DNA from: Actinoplanes xinjiangensis
Lineage (GTDB): Bacteria; Actinomycetota; Actinomycetes; Mycobacteriales; Micromonosporaceae
Assembly: GCF_003148685.1 (NCBI RefSeq)
Contig: NZ_QGGR01000022.1
Coordinates: 1 to 64,000 of the forward strand
DNA length: 64,000 nucleotides
Reading direction: 5' to 3'
Shown here: in pieces, positions 45,601 through 52,788 of the stretch
How the letters are laid out: the number at the start of each line of letters is the position of its first letter
Numbering within the stretch: position 1 is the stretch's first letter
Made by a program: the position numbers and the translations under genes
Notes under the pieces: model-generated
Told to the model about the DNA's origin: nothing
The model's input: only the letters and a program-made list of their open reading frames with translations
The model's database searches: none

Positions 45601-45988
45601 ACATCCGCGCGCGCCGACGATCGTCCCTGATCGACCCGAGCAGCCGGGTCACGCTCGTGGGGAAACCGAAGGTCATGGCTATCGGGTCGCCGGAGGTGGC
45701 TGCCATGACGATCAGACCGATGACGGTCTCGGACGGCTCACCGTGCCGCAGCAGTGCGTCCTCGGCCGCCAGCATCATGGCGTCGCGGGTAGGTTGGCGG
45801 CGCTGCATGGCTCGAAGTAATACCGGGTCATGGGCGGTCGCCCAGCGGTACACATCGACGATCGCCTGTGGCGGCTGTTCCGCCACCCAGAGCTTGTACG
45901 TCTCCATGCGTCCCACCGCCACCCGGCACTGAACCACCAACGGTGGTGGCAAGTCCGTCGGCTCGGGCATGCGCGTGCTGGACGTCAT
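42620..45988 (-). CDS. Large CHAT-domain (caspase-like) protease with helical repeats
   Basis: The 1122-residue cytoplasmic protein consists of about 800 residues of helical, TPR-like repeats with an acidic linker (about 480-520, DELDDDELDLSE) and a C-terminal CHAT domain (about 815-1095). The caspase-type dyad is present: His969 in VVHIAAHGDFQ and Cys1011 in FTNACSVGRH. Upstream CHAT blocks (FGPSTSFVQLLGT, VVIPHQGFAGLPVHAAL) are intact, so peptidase activity is expected. There is no signal or membrane helix. ATG 45988 is used; ATG 45970 is possible. It stands first in a leftward CHAT-sigma-188aa arrangement, and two small genes diverge from its promoter. Confidence 0.85.
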   Translation of the reverse strand: MTSSTRMPEPTDLPPPLVVQCRVAVGRMETYKLWVAEQPPQAIVDVYRWATAHDPVLLRAMQRRQPTRDAMMLAAEDALLRHGEPSETVIGLIVMAATSGDPIAMTFGFPTSVTRLLGSIRDDRRRARMYTDLVHELAPSFGGEANRHVRRGGWPYLLCTAGSNAFIARDPVAAVQHSDEAWRYAEELPEDVRSAGGIVQIVRLYVSALCHWPEPRGPEWVDTMNIALDRVTVAREMISRFGPSAGVARGLAELGISEAHLWYVLRRKHVVPFHLAERRRLDALDQALTDLDIWLPEDEAEADTPTNSRLPSGRPIPQQLRAVVAHVLDKIATVTAELGLSQRSEEAVKLAIELCETPTQLADSLLNGIRADVNVEQRIHRFELLFRHLDAGHFDELNSRQRDRLSVRLASACLDLSKVLYRTKRPTAAWFWERQADALRRVDALRPDSAVTAASPVPQRAPQWDPPAAEDELDDDELDLSETAVIDDLTTGVDEPKSEQAVAHSAVDPRERLADAVRRQHVVAIVLNLMHLPKSGSPLTEVIETLTAVENWHPPERVSRTGRLKPTECSTPDEVERAALELADEFAVNYASWLRPQLLNNLARSAEVIKAGTARPAAQEAFVSAIRTGRWNEAVRAQQFLLADARQRGDGVAMADAVRAMSDLVQSAIISARGTADLIDIARAMTKASTSMACSLAKWGQPNLAFNTAISSLGALNRIFLDTPGLAEEFELAEQFSQRQPTADEQLLFLMRKRLTRPLPPVAQEPAETAEMAAAFGPSTSFVQLLGTAQGGYWALGHSVTPEGIRSWSVSLAVTSQYLDQLRRAVWFELRPTRRNARSVNALRKLYEVVVEPLQPHLGDTDDIVVIPHQGFAGLPVHAALGPEGHLIERHRVSYMPNLAKPAAAPAGLRRALVAGWDPEISAGVEAYAVTRQLKALGFEVAKPDKAARGRRELLEPDQRWHVVHIAAHGDFQSWPASMASRLRLSPSVAVTAGEWLRSGCRATFAFTNACSVGRHTPHAGDLNGFPLALRARGVVSEISALAPVPAVGGKQFAHLFYGGWAGQDSLTAYQQACLATIAAGGRPCDWAPYVHGGTPLPLDARSARPPHRRDGARAGRRWRKK

Positions 45989-46097
45989 GGTGGAGAGCCG
46001 TCCTTCGTGTCAGCGAACCCTGGGCGTGCGGATCTCATCCTTCCTATCACCGAACAGTGATGGTGACGACGATGTCGTCCGGGTAGGAGGTTCGCCG

Positions 46098-46322
46098 ATG
46101 AATGCGCCATTCACGACAGTTCCCACGATGAGTCTGAAGCGCGGCAAGATCCCCTTCGGCATGCCGTACCGGGTCAAGACACCGGCGAGCGGTCAGGCAT
46201 GCGACGCCGACGAGCGCCACCCCGAAGCCAGGTGGCTGACGGTTGGAGCGGCACGCGACCTGGGCCCTACGCGCACCCACATCCTTGCGGCTGCGGCTGC
46301 TCTGTCCCGAAAGGAGCCGTGA
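46098..46322 (+). CDS. 74-residue soluble protein divergent from CHAT gene
   Basis: The ATG at 46098 has TAGGAGG 7 nt upstream, a strong signal for a real small gene. The protein is basic to neutral (MSLKRGKIPFGMPYRVKTP), then ends in a helix (THILAAAAALSRKEP). One Cys, no membrane helix and no known motif are visible. Its stop lies 2 nt before the next start, so it is co-transcribed with the membrane protein. The 109-bp promoter region shared with the CHAT gene suggests that it belongs to the same system. Confidence 0.65.
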   Translation: MNAPFTTVPTMSLKRGKIPFGMPYRVKTPASGQACDADERHPEARWLTVGAARDLGPTRTHILAAAAALSRKEP

Positions 46323-46324
46323 GA

Positions 46325-46516
46325 ATGGCTTCCCCGTCATCCGGCGCACCGCTGCCGACCCGCTGGGCGATGATCCTCATGATCGCCATGATGCTCGCCA
46401 TGTTGGTCGGGATGCTGACCTTCATGGAAACCGGCAGCTGGCCCGCCACCCTCCTCGCGGCTCTGGCGACGGCCGGCGCGGCCATCCCGGTCCTGCACGG
46501 GGTGCTCGGCCCGTAA
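46325..46516 (+). CDS. 63-residue two-helix membrane protein of the CHAT locus
   Basis: The protein has a short polar start (MASPSSGAPLPTR) and two hydrophobic helices (about 14-35, WAMILMIAMMLAMLVGML; and about 42-60). AGGAG lies 8 nt before the ATG. It follows the 74-residue gene by 2 nt. Its role is unknown: it could anchor or sense for the CHAT-sigma module, or be an effector at the membrane. A 20-bp hairpin ends the transcript. Confidence 0.65.
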   Translation: MASPSSGAPLPTRWAMILMIAMMLAMLVGMLTFMETGSWPATLLAALATAGAAIPVLHGVLGP

Positions 46517-46531
46517 CCGTCTCCGGTCACG

Positions 46532-46574
46532 GCGGCGACCCGTGTTCGCGCAAGGCGCGAACACGGGTCGCCGC
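46532..46574. terminator. Perfect 20-bp bidirectional terminator hairpin
   Basis: The arms 46532-46551 (gcggcgacccgtgttcgcgc) and 46555-46574 are perfectly complementary with a 3-nt loop and TTT after it. It separates the rightward small membrane gene from the leftward protease gene. Confidence 0.85.
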
Positions 46575-46591
46575 TTTCCGTCTGTTCCGGC

Positions 46592-47725
46592 TCAGTCGGT
46601 GATCCAGATGCCGTAGTCGCGGGTCGCGGTGCCGAAGTCCTGGAAGCCCAGGATCGTGTTGTTGCCGACGTACGTGTAGTTGTTGATGCCCTTGGCGATG
46701 ACGTTGCCGCTGGCCGACGGGCCGAAGACGGGGCCGCCGCTGTCACCGCCGCGTACCGCCGGACGGCCGTCGACCTGCCGGGCCTCGACGGCGTCTCCGG
46801 AGTCGGTGTTGAACTTCTCGACCCGCAGCCCGCAGACCGGGCCGCCGGTGTCGCGTGCCGAGGAACCACCGGACTGACACAGGTACTCACCCGGGAACAC
46901 CCAGTCCCAGCCTTCGACGGTGGTGACCACGTTGCTGTCCAGGCCGCCCACGTACATCAGGTTGTCGGCACCGCTCGGGGTGTGGACCAGCGCGATGTCG
47001 TGGCCGTCGTTGTCGGCGGTGAACGTACCCATGAACTCGCCGACGCCGTCCCGGATCTGATCGCCGTTGCTGCCGCAGTGCCCGGCGGTCAGGATGAACT
47101 CCGCGGAGGAGTTACGCACCGGGAAGCCGGTGGTGCAGCGGGAGTTGCCGTTGATCTGGTCGGCGCCGCCCTTCCACTGCGGCCAGTCGTCGCGGCGGCT
47201 GGTCAGCACCTTGGCTCCCTGGTCGACGACCTCGACCGGCACCCCCACCTCGGGGACCCGCGCCGTGGTGAAGCCGGTGCCCTCGATGTCGACGACCACC
47301 CGGCTGCCGTCCACCGCGTACTTGACGCGCGGCTTCTGGGCGGCCAGGGAGGTGCGCAGCCTGGCACCCGCGGCGCGCAGCTCACGCAGCGAATGGGTGG
47401 CGGTCGAGATCTGGACCGGTGCGGTGCGGCGGGCCGTTTCGACCGCCCGCCGGACCGGGGCGGGCACCGCGCCCTTCCACCAGAGGACGACCCGGTCGTC
47501 CTGCAGCTCGATCCCGGCATAACCGGGGTTCGCGCCCTGGTCGAGGGCTCGGCGGATCGTTCCGGCCGCCTGTACCAGGGGGATCTGCCGGCGGGCCTCG
47601 GCGGGGAACTCGAACCTCTGCGGCGCCGCCGGTGGGGCGGCCGGCTCGGCGGCGGCGGGGGTGCCGGTGATGATCACCGCGACGGCCATGCCGAGAGCAG
47701 CGGCCAGACGCCTGTTGTGGTTCAT
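46592..47725 (-). CDS. Secreted trypsin/streptogrisin-like serine protease
   Basis: The 377-residue precursor has a signal peptide to about residue 26, a propeptide to about 190 (chaperone-like, typical of streptogrisins) and an S1 protease domain. His216 (LTAGHCG), Asp243 (HDIALV) and Ser329 (GGDSGGPV) complete the triad. Cys pairs flank His and Ser as usual. The start is ATG 47725 with GGAGAGG; the longer frame has no signal peptide. It is exported and self-processed. Confidence 0.9.
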   Translation of the reverse strand: MNHNRRLAAALGMAVAVIITGTPAAAEPAAPPAAPQRFEFPAEARRQIPLVQAAGTIRRALDQGANPGYAGIELQDDRVVLWWKGAVPAPVRRAVETARRTAPVQISTATHSLRELRAAGARLRTSLAAQKPRVKYAVDGSRVVVDIEGTGFTTARVPEVGVPVEVVDQGAKVLTSRRDDWPQWKGGADQINGNSRCTTGFPVRNSSAEFILTAGHCGSNGDQIRDGVGEFMGTFTADNDGHDIALVHTPSGADNLMYVGGLDSNVVTTVEGWDWVFPGEYLCQSGGSSARDTGGPVCGLRVEKFNTDSGDAVEARQVDGRPAVRGGDSGGPVFGPSASGNVIAKGINNYTYVGNNTILGFQDFGTATRDYGIWITD

Positions 47726-47811
47726 GCGGTTACCTCTCCACGGTGGGACGGGTGATCCGCAGACGCCGCGCTGACGAATCGACAACAGTCTATAAGGAAA
47801 CCTTCCTGAAG

Positions 47812-48168
47812 TCAGCTGATCGCCGGGCGTCCGTGCCCCGTACGCATCGCGGCGGCGGTCCTCCGCGCGTCGTAGCCCGGTCCCACGCCTTCGACGAGGA
47901 CCACGTCGCCGGTGATGTGGCCGGTCCGCAGCGGCAGGATCTCCCGGTACGCCGGGGACGCGTACCAGTCATGGGCCGCCTCCGTGTCCGGAAAGGACAG
48001 CATCACCAGGGCTCCCGGCCACTCCCCCTCCACGACCTCGACGGGCGAGCCGTGGACGAGGAAACGGCCGCCGTACGGCTCCATGGTGTCCTGGATCAGC
48101 TCGATATAACGCAGCACGTCCTCGTGGTCCGACGGGGTGTGCAGGTGGGCGACGGCGTAGGCGGGCAT
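47812..48168 (-). CDS. DUF1330 family protein
   Basis: The 118-residue protein has the ferredoxin-like DUF1330 pattern: MPAYAVAHLHTPSDHEDVLRYI, then GGRFLVHGSPVEVVEGEWPG, SFPDTEAAHDWYASPAYRE and LRTGHITGDVVLVEGV. The start is ATG 48168 behind GGAAGGA. The upstream extension in the same frame is not used. These dimeric cytoplasmic proteins have no established reaction. It appears monocistronic. Confidence 0.88.
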   Translation of the reverse strand: MPAYAVAHLHTPSDHEDVLRYIELIQDTMEPYGGRFLVHGSPVEVVEGEWPGALVMLSFPDTEAAHDWYASPAYREILPLRTGHITGDVVLVEGVGPGYDARRTAAAMRTGHGRPAIS

Positions 48169-48271
48169 CTCGATCCTTCCGGTTCGGTGGTGCGCCCCAT
48201 CGTGCCGCCCCCGCACGGCGGAGACGATTACCTGCCGGGTAAAGCCCATCGACCGGCGGCGGGGCCGCACC

Positions 48272-48820
48272 TCACCACGTGGCGAGGACCGCCCGTTCGG
48301 CCCTGGTGAACGTACGAGCCGGGAGGCGCCCGTTCCGGCACCGGTAATCGGGCCACATCCGCGAGGTGCACTTCGGGTTGTGCCGTGCACCGTTGGCATG
48401 ACCGAGCTCGTGATCGATGATGGACCGCCGCGTGTTCCAGTTCTTCCGGGCCAGGGTCGCGGACAGGCGGATCTCCGACGTCGCGCGCCCCGCCGTCGAG
48501 GTGGTCCACCCTCCGTGCCCGCGGGTGGCGTTGCTCTCGACGACCCGGATGCACCGGTATCCGGTGCGGCATCTACCGAGCCGCATGTCCGAACCGGTGT
48601 AGCGGTCGACGAACGTGATCGACGAGCGCAGCGCCGAGTCGAAGCGCGCACCGACGTGCTCCTCGACGTAGACGACACTGGAACGGGGCTGGCGAGGTGG
48701 GCTGGTCCAGTCGAAACCCGCTGCCGCGGCGGGGGTGGAGGGAGCGGTCAGCGTCACCGCAGCGACGGACAGGACCTGCGTGATCGCCAGACTGGCGTAC
48801 CGAATCGAGCGCGTTTTCAC
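48272..48820 (-). CDS. Small secreted metzincin-type metalloprotease-like protein
   Basis: The 182-residue precursor has a signal peptide (to about 33) and an exact HExxHxxGxxH zinc motif (His137, Glu138, His141, His147 in HELGHANGARH), with a Met-turn-like SRMWP at 155. Four Cys lie around the motif. Length and motif match small snapalysin-like metalloproteases of actinobacteria, though I cannot name the family exactly. The start is GTG 48820 with a weak ribosome binding site. Catalytic residues are in place, so it is probably active outside the cell. Confidence 0.78.
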   Translation of the reverse strand: MKTRSIRYASLAITQVLSVAAVTLTAPSTPAAAAGFDWTSPPRQPRSSVVYVEEHVGARFDSALRSSITFVDRYTGSDMRLGRCRTGYRCIRVVESNATRGHGGWTTSTAGRATSEIRLSATLARKNWNTRRSIIDHELGHANGARHNPKCTSRMWPDYRCRNGRLPARTFTRAERAVLATW

Positions 48821-48968
48821 GTGAGGGGACGGCCTTCCGGGTCGGGGTAGGCCCGGTCGATACCCCGCCGGTGATCAACGCAACCGCATGCCATCCACAT
48901 CGGAGTCGGTCGGAACCTCCACCGCGGCGAAGCCTGCGAACACCGGGCCGAGATGTCAACATCTATCG

Positions 48969-49229
48969 ATGACACCTGATGAGCATGCGGCCCGCGCTGA
49001 AACTCTCCTCGACCAGGCCACCAGCGACGACCATCACGCCGACCGGCTGATCGCCCGCGCTCACGTCCATGCGCTGCTCGCCTTACGGTCTCACCCGACG
49101 TCCGGCGGCAGCGGGCCGGCGTTCACGCCCGCGTTCGAGACCCGCGGCGGCGGCACCCGGCTGGGCGGCTACGAGCACTCGGGGATCATCGACTACGGCG
49201 ACGGCGACCCGACCCACGACCGCATGTGA
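48969..49229 (+). CDS. Small protein, MTPxEHAARAE family (second copy)
   Basis: The 86-residue protein opens MTPDEHAARAETLLDQA, like the protein at 31543, followed by a His-rich helix (DDHHADRLIARAHVHALLAL) and a Gly-rich tail ending DPTHDRM. The ATG at 48969 lacks a clear ribosome binding site and could be leaderless. The function is unknown. The His content of the helix is higher than in the sister protein. Confidence 0.6.
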   Translation: MTPDEHAARAETLLDQATSDDHHADRLIARAHVHALLALRSHPTSGGSGPAFTPAFETRGGGTRLGGYEHSGIIDYGDGDPTHDRM

Positions 49230-49364
49230 ACCGCGCGCTCCTTCGTCTCGGCGCTGCCGTCCGCGCCGTGGCCCACATCGGGATCATCGAACAGCGGAGA
49301 GCCGGTTAGCGCATTGATCATTGCGGGTATGCCGTCATCTCGTGAAGGTACGACGGTGGTGGTG

Positions 49365-50069
49365 ATGCTGAGCCGCACGGGGTTCGCCCGGCGAGACACC
49401 GACGCGCAGGAGTTCATGGACGCCGCCGACTGCGACCCCGACCGGCTGGAACGCACCTACCGGCAGTTCCGGACCGTCAACGGGCTCGTCTCGGGCTGGC
49501 GGCGCATCTACCGGCAGTGGATCCGGCCGTGCCTGGACACCCACCGGCCCACCACGCTGCTCGACATCGGCTTCGGTGGCGGCGACATCTCCCGCGCCCT
49601 GGCGAGGTGGGCCACCCGAGACGGGCTGATGCTGCAGGTCACGGCCATCGACCCGGACGAGCGGGCGCTCCGCCATGTGCGCGGGCTCCCGACGGCCGGC
49701 GTCCGCTTCGAGCAGGCGTCGAGCGCGGATCTGGTCGCCCGCGGCGAACACTACGACGTGGTGGTCTCCAACCATCTTCTGCACCACCTGGACGCGGGGG
49801 CTCTTGCCGCCCTGCTGTCGGACAGTGAGGCGCTGTCGCGCCGGCTGGTCGTCCACAATGACCTGTCGCGGGGCCGTGCGGGCTACGGCCTCTATGCCGT
49901 CGCCACCCTGCCGTTCGCCCGCCGGTCCTTCATCCACCAGGACGGGCTGCTCTCCATCCGGCGCAGCTACCGGCGTCCGGAGCTGGAGGCGGTCGTACCG
50001 CCGGGGTGGCGGGTCAAATCGATGTTTCCTCAACGCCTGCTGCTCGTCCACGAAGGCACACACCGATGA
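49365..50069 (+). CDS. Class I SAM-dependent methyltransferase
   Basis: The 234-residue protein has the SAM motif [10 protein letters not shown] (residues 65-74), acidic motif II (AIDPDER) and NHLLHHLD in motif IV position. Its opening [18 protein letters not shown] and [10 protein letters not shown] are typical of methyltransferases found near type III polyketide synthases in actinobacteria. I start at ATG 49365; ATG 49314 and 49329 are alternatives. Its stop overlaps the ATG of the next membrane-protein gene. A nitroreductase follows, so modification of a small lipid or quinone is plausible. Confidence 0.85.
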   Translation: MLSRTGFARRDTDAQEFMDAADCDPDRLERTYRQFRTVNGLVSGWRRIYRQWIRPCLDTHRPTTLLDIGFGGGDISRALARWATRDGLMLQVTAIDPDERALRHVRGLPTAGVRFEQASSADLVARGEHYDVVVSNHLLHHLDAGALAALLSDSEALSRRLVVHNDLSRGRAGYGLYAVATLPFARRSFIHQDGLLSIRRSYRRPELEAVVPPGWRVKSMFPQRLLLVHEGTHR

Positions 50070-50419
50070 GCGACCGCCGCACGGGCGCGCGATGGGCCGT
50101 CCCCCTGGTCACCGCCGCTGCGGTGAGCTATGCGGGCAACGCCGCCTTCGGAGCGGCAGTCGCCACGGGCGCCATCGACAACGGCCGCATCCGCTGGGTA
50201 CACCATGCCCTGTACGTGATGACCGCATCGCTGACCACGGCCGGGATCGCGGCCTGCGCGGTCGAACGTCGCACGGCGGGCTTCGCGCTGCTGTCGGCTC
50301 TGGTCCCCCTCGCCGCACTGCCCTACGCCGGCGGGCAGCTGCGCCGGCATGCCACCGTCGCCGGTTCAGCCGCGCCGTCGTACGTCACCGCCCTGGTTCT
50401 GGCTTGGAGGAGTCGCTGA
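50066..50419 (+). CDS. Small multi-pass membrane protein in methyltransferase operon
   Basis: The 117-residue protein has three to four hydrophobic helices (about 10-32, 45-65, 70-88, 98-113). The ATG at 50066 overlaps the methyltransferase stop (ATGA), and its stop overlaps the nitroreductase ATG (TGATG). Thus the three genes are translationally coupled. No motif suggests function; it could bring the enzymes to a membrane substrate. Confidence 0.7.
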   Translation: MSDRRTGARWAVPLVTAAAVSYAGNAAFGAAVATGAIDNGRIRWVHHALYVMTASLTTAGIAACAVERRTAGFALLSALVPLAALPYAGGQLRRHATVAGSAAPSYVTALVLAWRSR

Positions 50420-51237
50420 TGGAATTTCTCGACGTGGTACGCCGTCGCCGGACCACCAACGGTGCGTTCCTGCCCGATCCGGTCTCCGAGGAACATCAGC
50501 GCCTCCTGATGGAGGTCGCGGGACGCGCCCCGTCGCAGCTGAACAGCCAGCCGTGGCGATTCGTCATCGTGGAGGAACGCCCGACGATCGAGGCCATCGC
50601 GCAGATCAGCGGCGAGAGCATGACCGAGGCGATGTCCAACGGCACCTTCTTCGAGCGTTACAAACCGTACTTCCGGTTCAGTAAGGAGGAGATGGAACGC
50701 CGTCGCGACGGCATGCTGTTCGACCGCCTGCCCGCACCGCTGCGCCCGTTCACCAGCCAGGTGTTCACCGCACGCGGGCAGAAGCTGATGAACGCCATGC
50801 GCGTGCCGCAGACCCTCGGCCAGGAGAACCGCAGACTCGTCGCCGGTTCCCCGCTCCTGCTCGGCGTGATGCTCGACCGCTCCGAGTACCGGCCGGGCGA
50901 ACTGTCGTCCTTCTACTCGGTGTTCAGCATGGGCGCGGCGATGGAGAACGTCTGGCTCACCACGGTCGAGCTCGGCATGGGCATCCAGTTCATCTCCTTC
51001 CCGATGGAGGTCCCGGGACGCTGGGAGGAGATCGCCCGCCTGCTGCGGGTGCCGGACGAACTCGAGCTGATGGCCGTCTACCGCCTCGGCTACCTGCCGG
51101 CGGAGCAGCGGCGGCCACCCATCGACTGGACCAGCGAGCAGCGCCGGCTGCCCTCGCAGTACGTCTTCCGCGGCACCTGCGACACCCCGCAGGAGGGCTG
51201 GGACCAGTCCGGCGGCGCTGCCCGCGGAGCCGGGTGA
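50419..51237 (+). CDS. Nitroreductase family protein
   Basis: The 272-residue protein has the FMN-binding start [12 protein letters not shown], the [15 protein letters not shown] block and a C-terminal [17 protein letters not shown] stretch, as in nitroreductase-fold oxidoreductases. The middle insertion (about 60-130) is longer than in standard enzymes. GGAGG precedes the ATG. The enzyme uses FMN and NAD(P)H; the substrate is unknown but probably the product of the coupled methyltransferase. The ATG overlaps the previous stop by one base. Confidence 0.87.
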   Translation: MEFLDVVRRRRTTNGAFLPDPVSEEHQRLLMEVAGRAPSQLNSQPWRFVIVEERPTIEAIAQISGESMTEAMSNGTFFERYKPYFRFSKEEMERRRDGMLFDRLPAPLRPFTSQVFTARGQKLMNAMRVPQTLGQENRRLVAGSPLLLGVMLDRSEYRPGELSSFYSVFSMGAAMENVWLTTVELGMGIQFISFPMEVPGRWEEIARLLRVPDELELMAVYRLGYLPAEQRRPPIDWTSEQRRLPSQYVFRGTCDTPQEGWDQSGGAARGAG

Positions 51238-51306
51238 TGTCCCGTCGAGGCGGTTCGGGCGGCCGGGCCCGGGTATCCGACGGCGGGATGAGAGGTTCGG
51301 TGAACG

Positions 51307-51660
51307 ATGCGTATCTCGACGACAGCACGGGTGGTGTGGGGCGGCGCGCTGCTGATCGCCCCACAGGCCCTTCTCCGTGCCGGTGCCGGACGTGACGCTT
51401 CGCGAGCGGCGATCACCGTCGCCCGCGTTCTGGGTGCGCGCCACCTGTTGCAGGCCGCGGTGACCATGGCGGCCCCGACGCCTCGGGTGGTGGCCTTCGG
51501 CGCGGTCGTGGACGCGCTGCACGCGGTTCAGCAGTTGACTCTCGCTGTCGTCTCCCCACGCTGGCGAGCCGCCGCCCTGGTCGACACGGCCATCGCGGTC
51601 GCCCTGGCGGCTGCCCCGGCCTCCGGCCGCCGGGGGAAGCCGGCCCGCCGACCTGTCTGA
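51307..51660 (+). CDS. Small membrane protein after nitroreductase
   Basis: The 117-residue Ala-rich protein has three hydrophobic segments (about 8-22, 45-75, 83-103), Arg between them and a basic tail. It lies 69 bp after the nitroreductase stop and may be the last gene of that operon. The ribosome binding site is weak. No family is recognised. Confidence 0.6.
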   Translation: MRISTTARVVWGGALLIAPQALLRAGAGRDASRAAITVARVLGARHLLQAAVTMAAPTPRVVAFGAVVDALHAVQQLTLAVVSPRWRAAALVDTAIAVALAAAPASGRRGKPARRPV

Positions 51661-51679
51661 CTGCTGTTCCCCGTGCGGG

Positions 51680-51922
51680 TCAATCGGTCGGCGGCGGTCC
51701 GGAGGGGTCCGTTGTGGCCTCCGGACCGGCATGGGCTTTCTCGCCCCGCATGCCCAGGTAGATCGCGTGCACCAGCTCGATGGCGCCGACCACCACCAGA
51801 ATCCGGCCGACCTTCTGGAGGGTGATGACCGGCGTCTCGATGTCGCCGGCGAACTGCCAGAGCAGCGCGCCGACGATGATCATGCCGATCCCGGAGATGC
51901 CGTACTTCCTCGCGGAACTCAT
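51680..51922 (-). CDS. Small two-helix membrane protein
   Basis: The 80-residue protein has a short basic start (MSSARKYG), two hydrophobic helices (about 8-25 and 35-60) and a polar Pro/Asp tail. AGGAGGG lies 6 nt before ATG 51922; the longer frame lacks support. The function is unknown. It converges on the membrane gene at 51307. Confidence 0.65.
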   Translation of the reverse strand: MSSARKYGISGIGMIIVGALLWQFAGDIETPVITLQKVGRILVVVGAIELVHAIYLGMRGEKAHAGPEATTDPSGPPPTD

Positions 51923-52121
51923 CGATGCCCTCCTGGCGGACTCCCGGTGACAAGGCCGTACAGAGCGTAAGGAAAGTGAAGGGCGGGACGAGTCCATCGA
52001 AGGATGTACGGCGGGCTCCCCATCAGGACGTAGCAGGCGCCGAGCCGGTCCGAACGGTTCGGCACCGGGTGTGCTTCGGCCGGGACGGGGTATGCGGCCG
52101 CCGGACGAGAGGAGAACGAGG

Positions 52122-52766
52122 ATGACCCAGCCCTACACCGGCTACGACCGGGTCGCCGTGGTCACCGGCTCGGACTCGGGGATCGGCGAGGCGATCGCGA
52201 TCACGCTGGCCGAGGCCGGATTCGACGTCGGCGTGACCTACCGGTCGGACAGGGCCGGTGCGGAGAGCACGGCCGAGAAGGTACGCGCGGCGGGGCGGCG
52301 ATGCGACGTACGCGCGCTGGACCTGACCGACCTGCCGCGGGCCGCCCGCCGGATGCTGGCCGCCGGCCGCGGTGGCCGCATCATCAACATCACCAGCGTG
52401 CACGAGCACGCCCCGCGCGTCGGATCCGGGGCGTACTGCGCGGCCAAGGGCGGACTGGGGCTGCTCACCAAGGTGATGGCCCAGGAACTGGCCGCGGCCG
52501 GGATCACGGTGAACGCGGTCGCACCGGGCGAGATCGCCACCGCGATGACCGGCAACGAGGACGTCGACCCGCACACCGTGGCCCGGCCCGGGATCCCGGT
52601 GGGCCGGCCGGGCCACGCCGACGAGGTGGCCGCGGTGGTCGCGATGCTCGCCGGCCCGGCCGCGGCCTACGTCACCGGCGCGTCGTACGTGGTGGACGGC
52701 GGGATGCTGCTGATGGGCCCGCAGGCCGGTTCACACCTGCCGTCCGGCGAGTGGCGGGACGGATGA
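52122..52766 (+). CDS. Short-chain dehydrogenase with central deletion
   Basis: The 214-residue classical-SDR-like protein has TGSDSGIG (15-22), Ser92 in INITSV, Tyr105 and Lys109 in AYCAAKGG, and the C-terminal YVTGASYVVDGGM. It is about 40 residues short. After RRCDVRALDLTD the sequence jumps to ARRMLAAGRGGRIIN, so the strand with the NNAG motif and the helix after it are missing, in frame. That part normally carries a catalytic Asn and supports the cofactor. Activity is doubtful. ATG 52122 has AGGAG upstream. Confidence 0.82.
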   Translation: MTQPYTGYDRVAVVTGSDSGIGEAIAITLAEAGFDVGVTYRSDRAGAESTAEKVRAAGRRCDVRALDLTDLPRAARRMLAAGRGGRIINITSVHEHAPRVGSGAYCAAKGGLGLLTKVMAQELAAAGITVNAVAPGEIATAMTGNEDVDPHTVARPGIPVGRPGHADEVAAVVAMLAGPAAAYVTGASYVVDGGMLLMGPQAGSHLPSGEWRDG

Positions 52767-52788
52767 GGCAGGCCGGGCACGGGCGGCG

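Noticed and set aside
41356-45988. The CHAT-sigma locus as part of a type III-E CRISPR system
   Set aside because: There is no gRAMP/Cas7-11 gene, no repeat array and no Csx30 or Csx31 match by eye. Only the protease-sigma logic is comparable.
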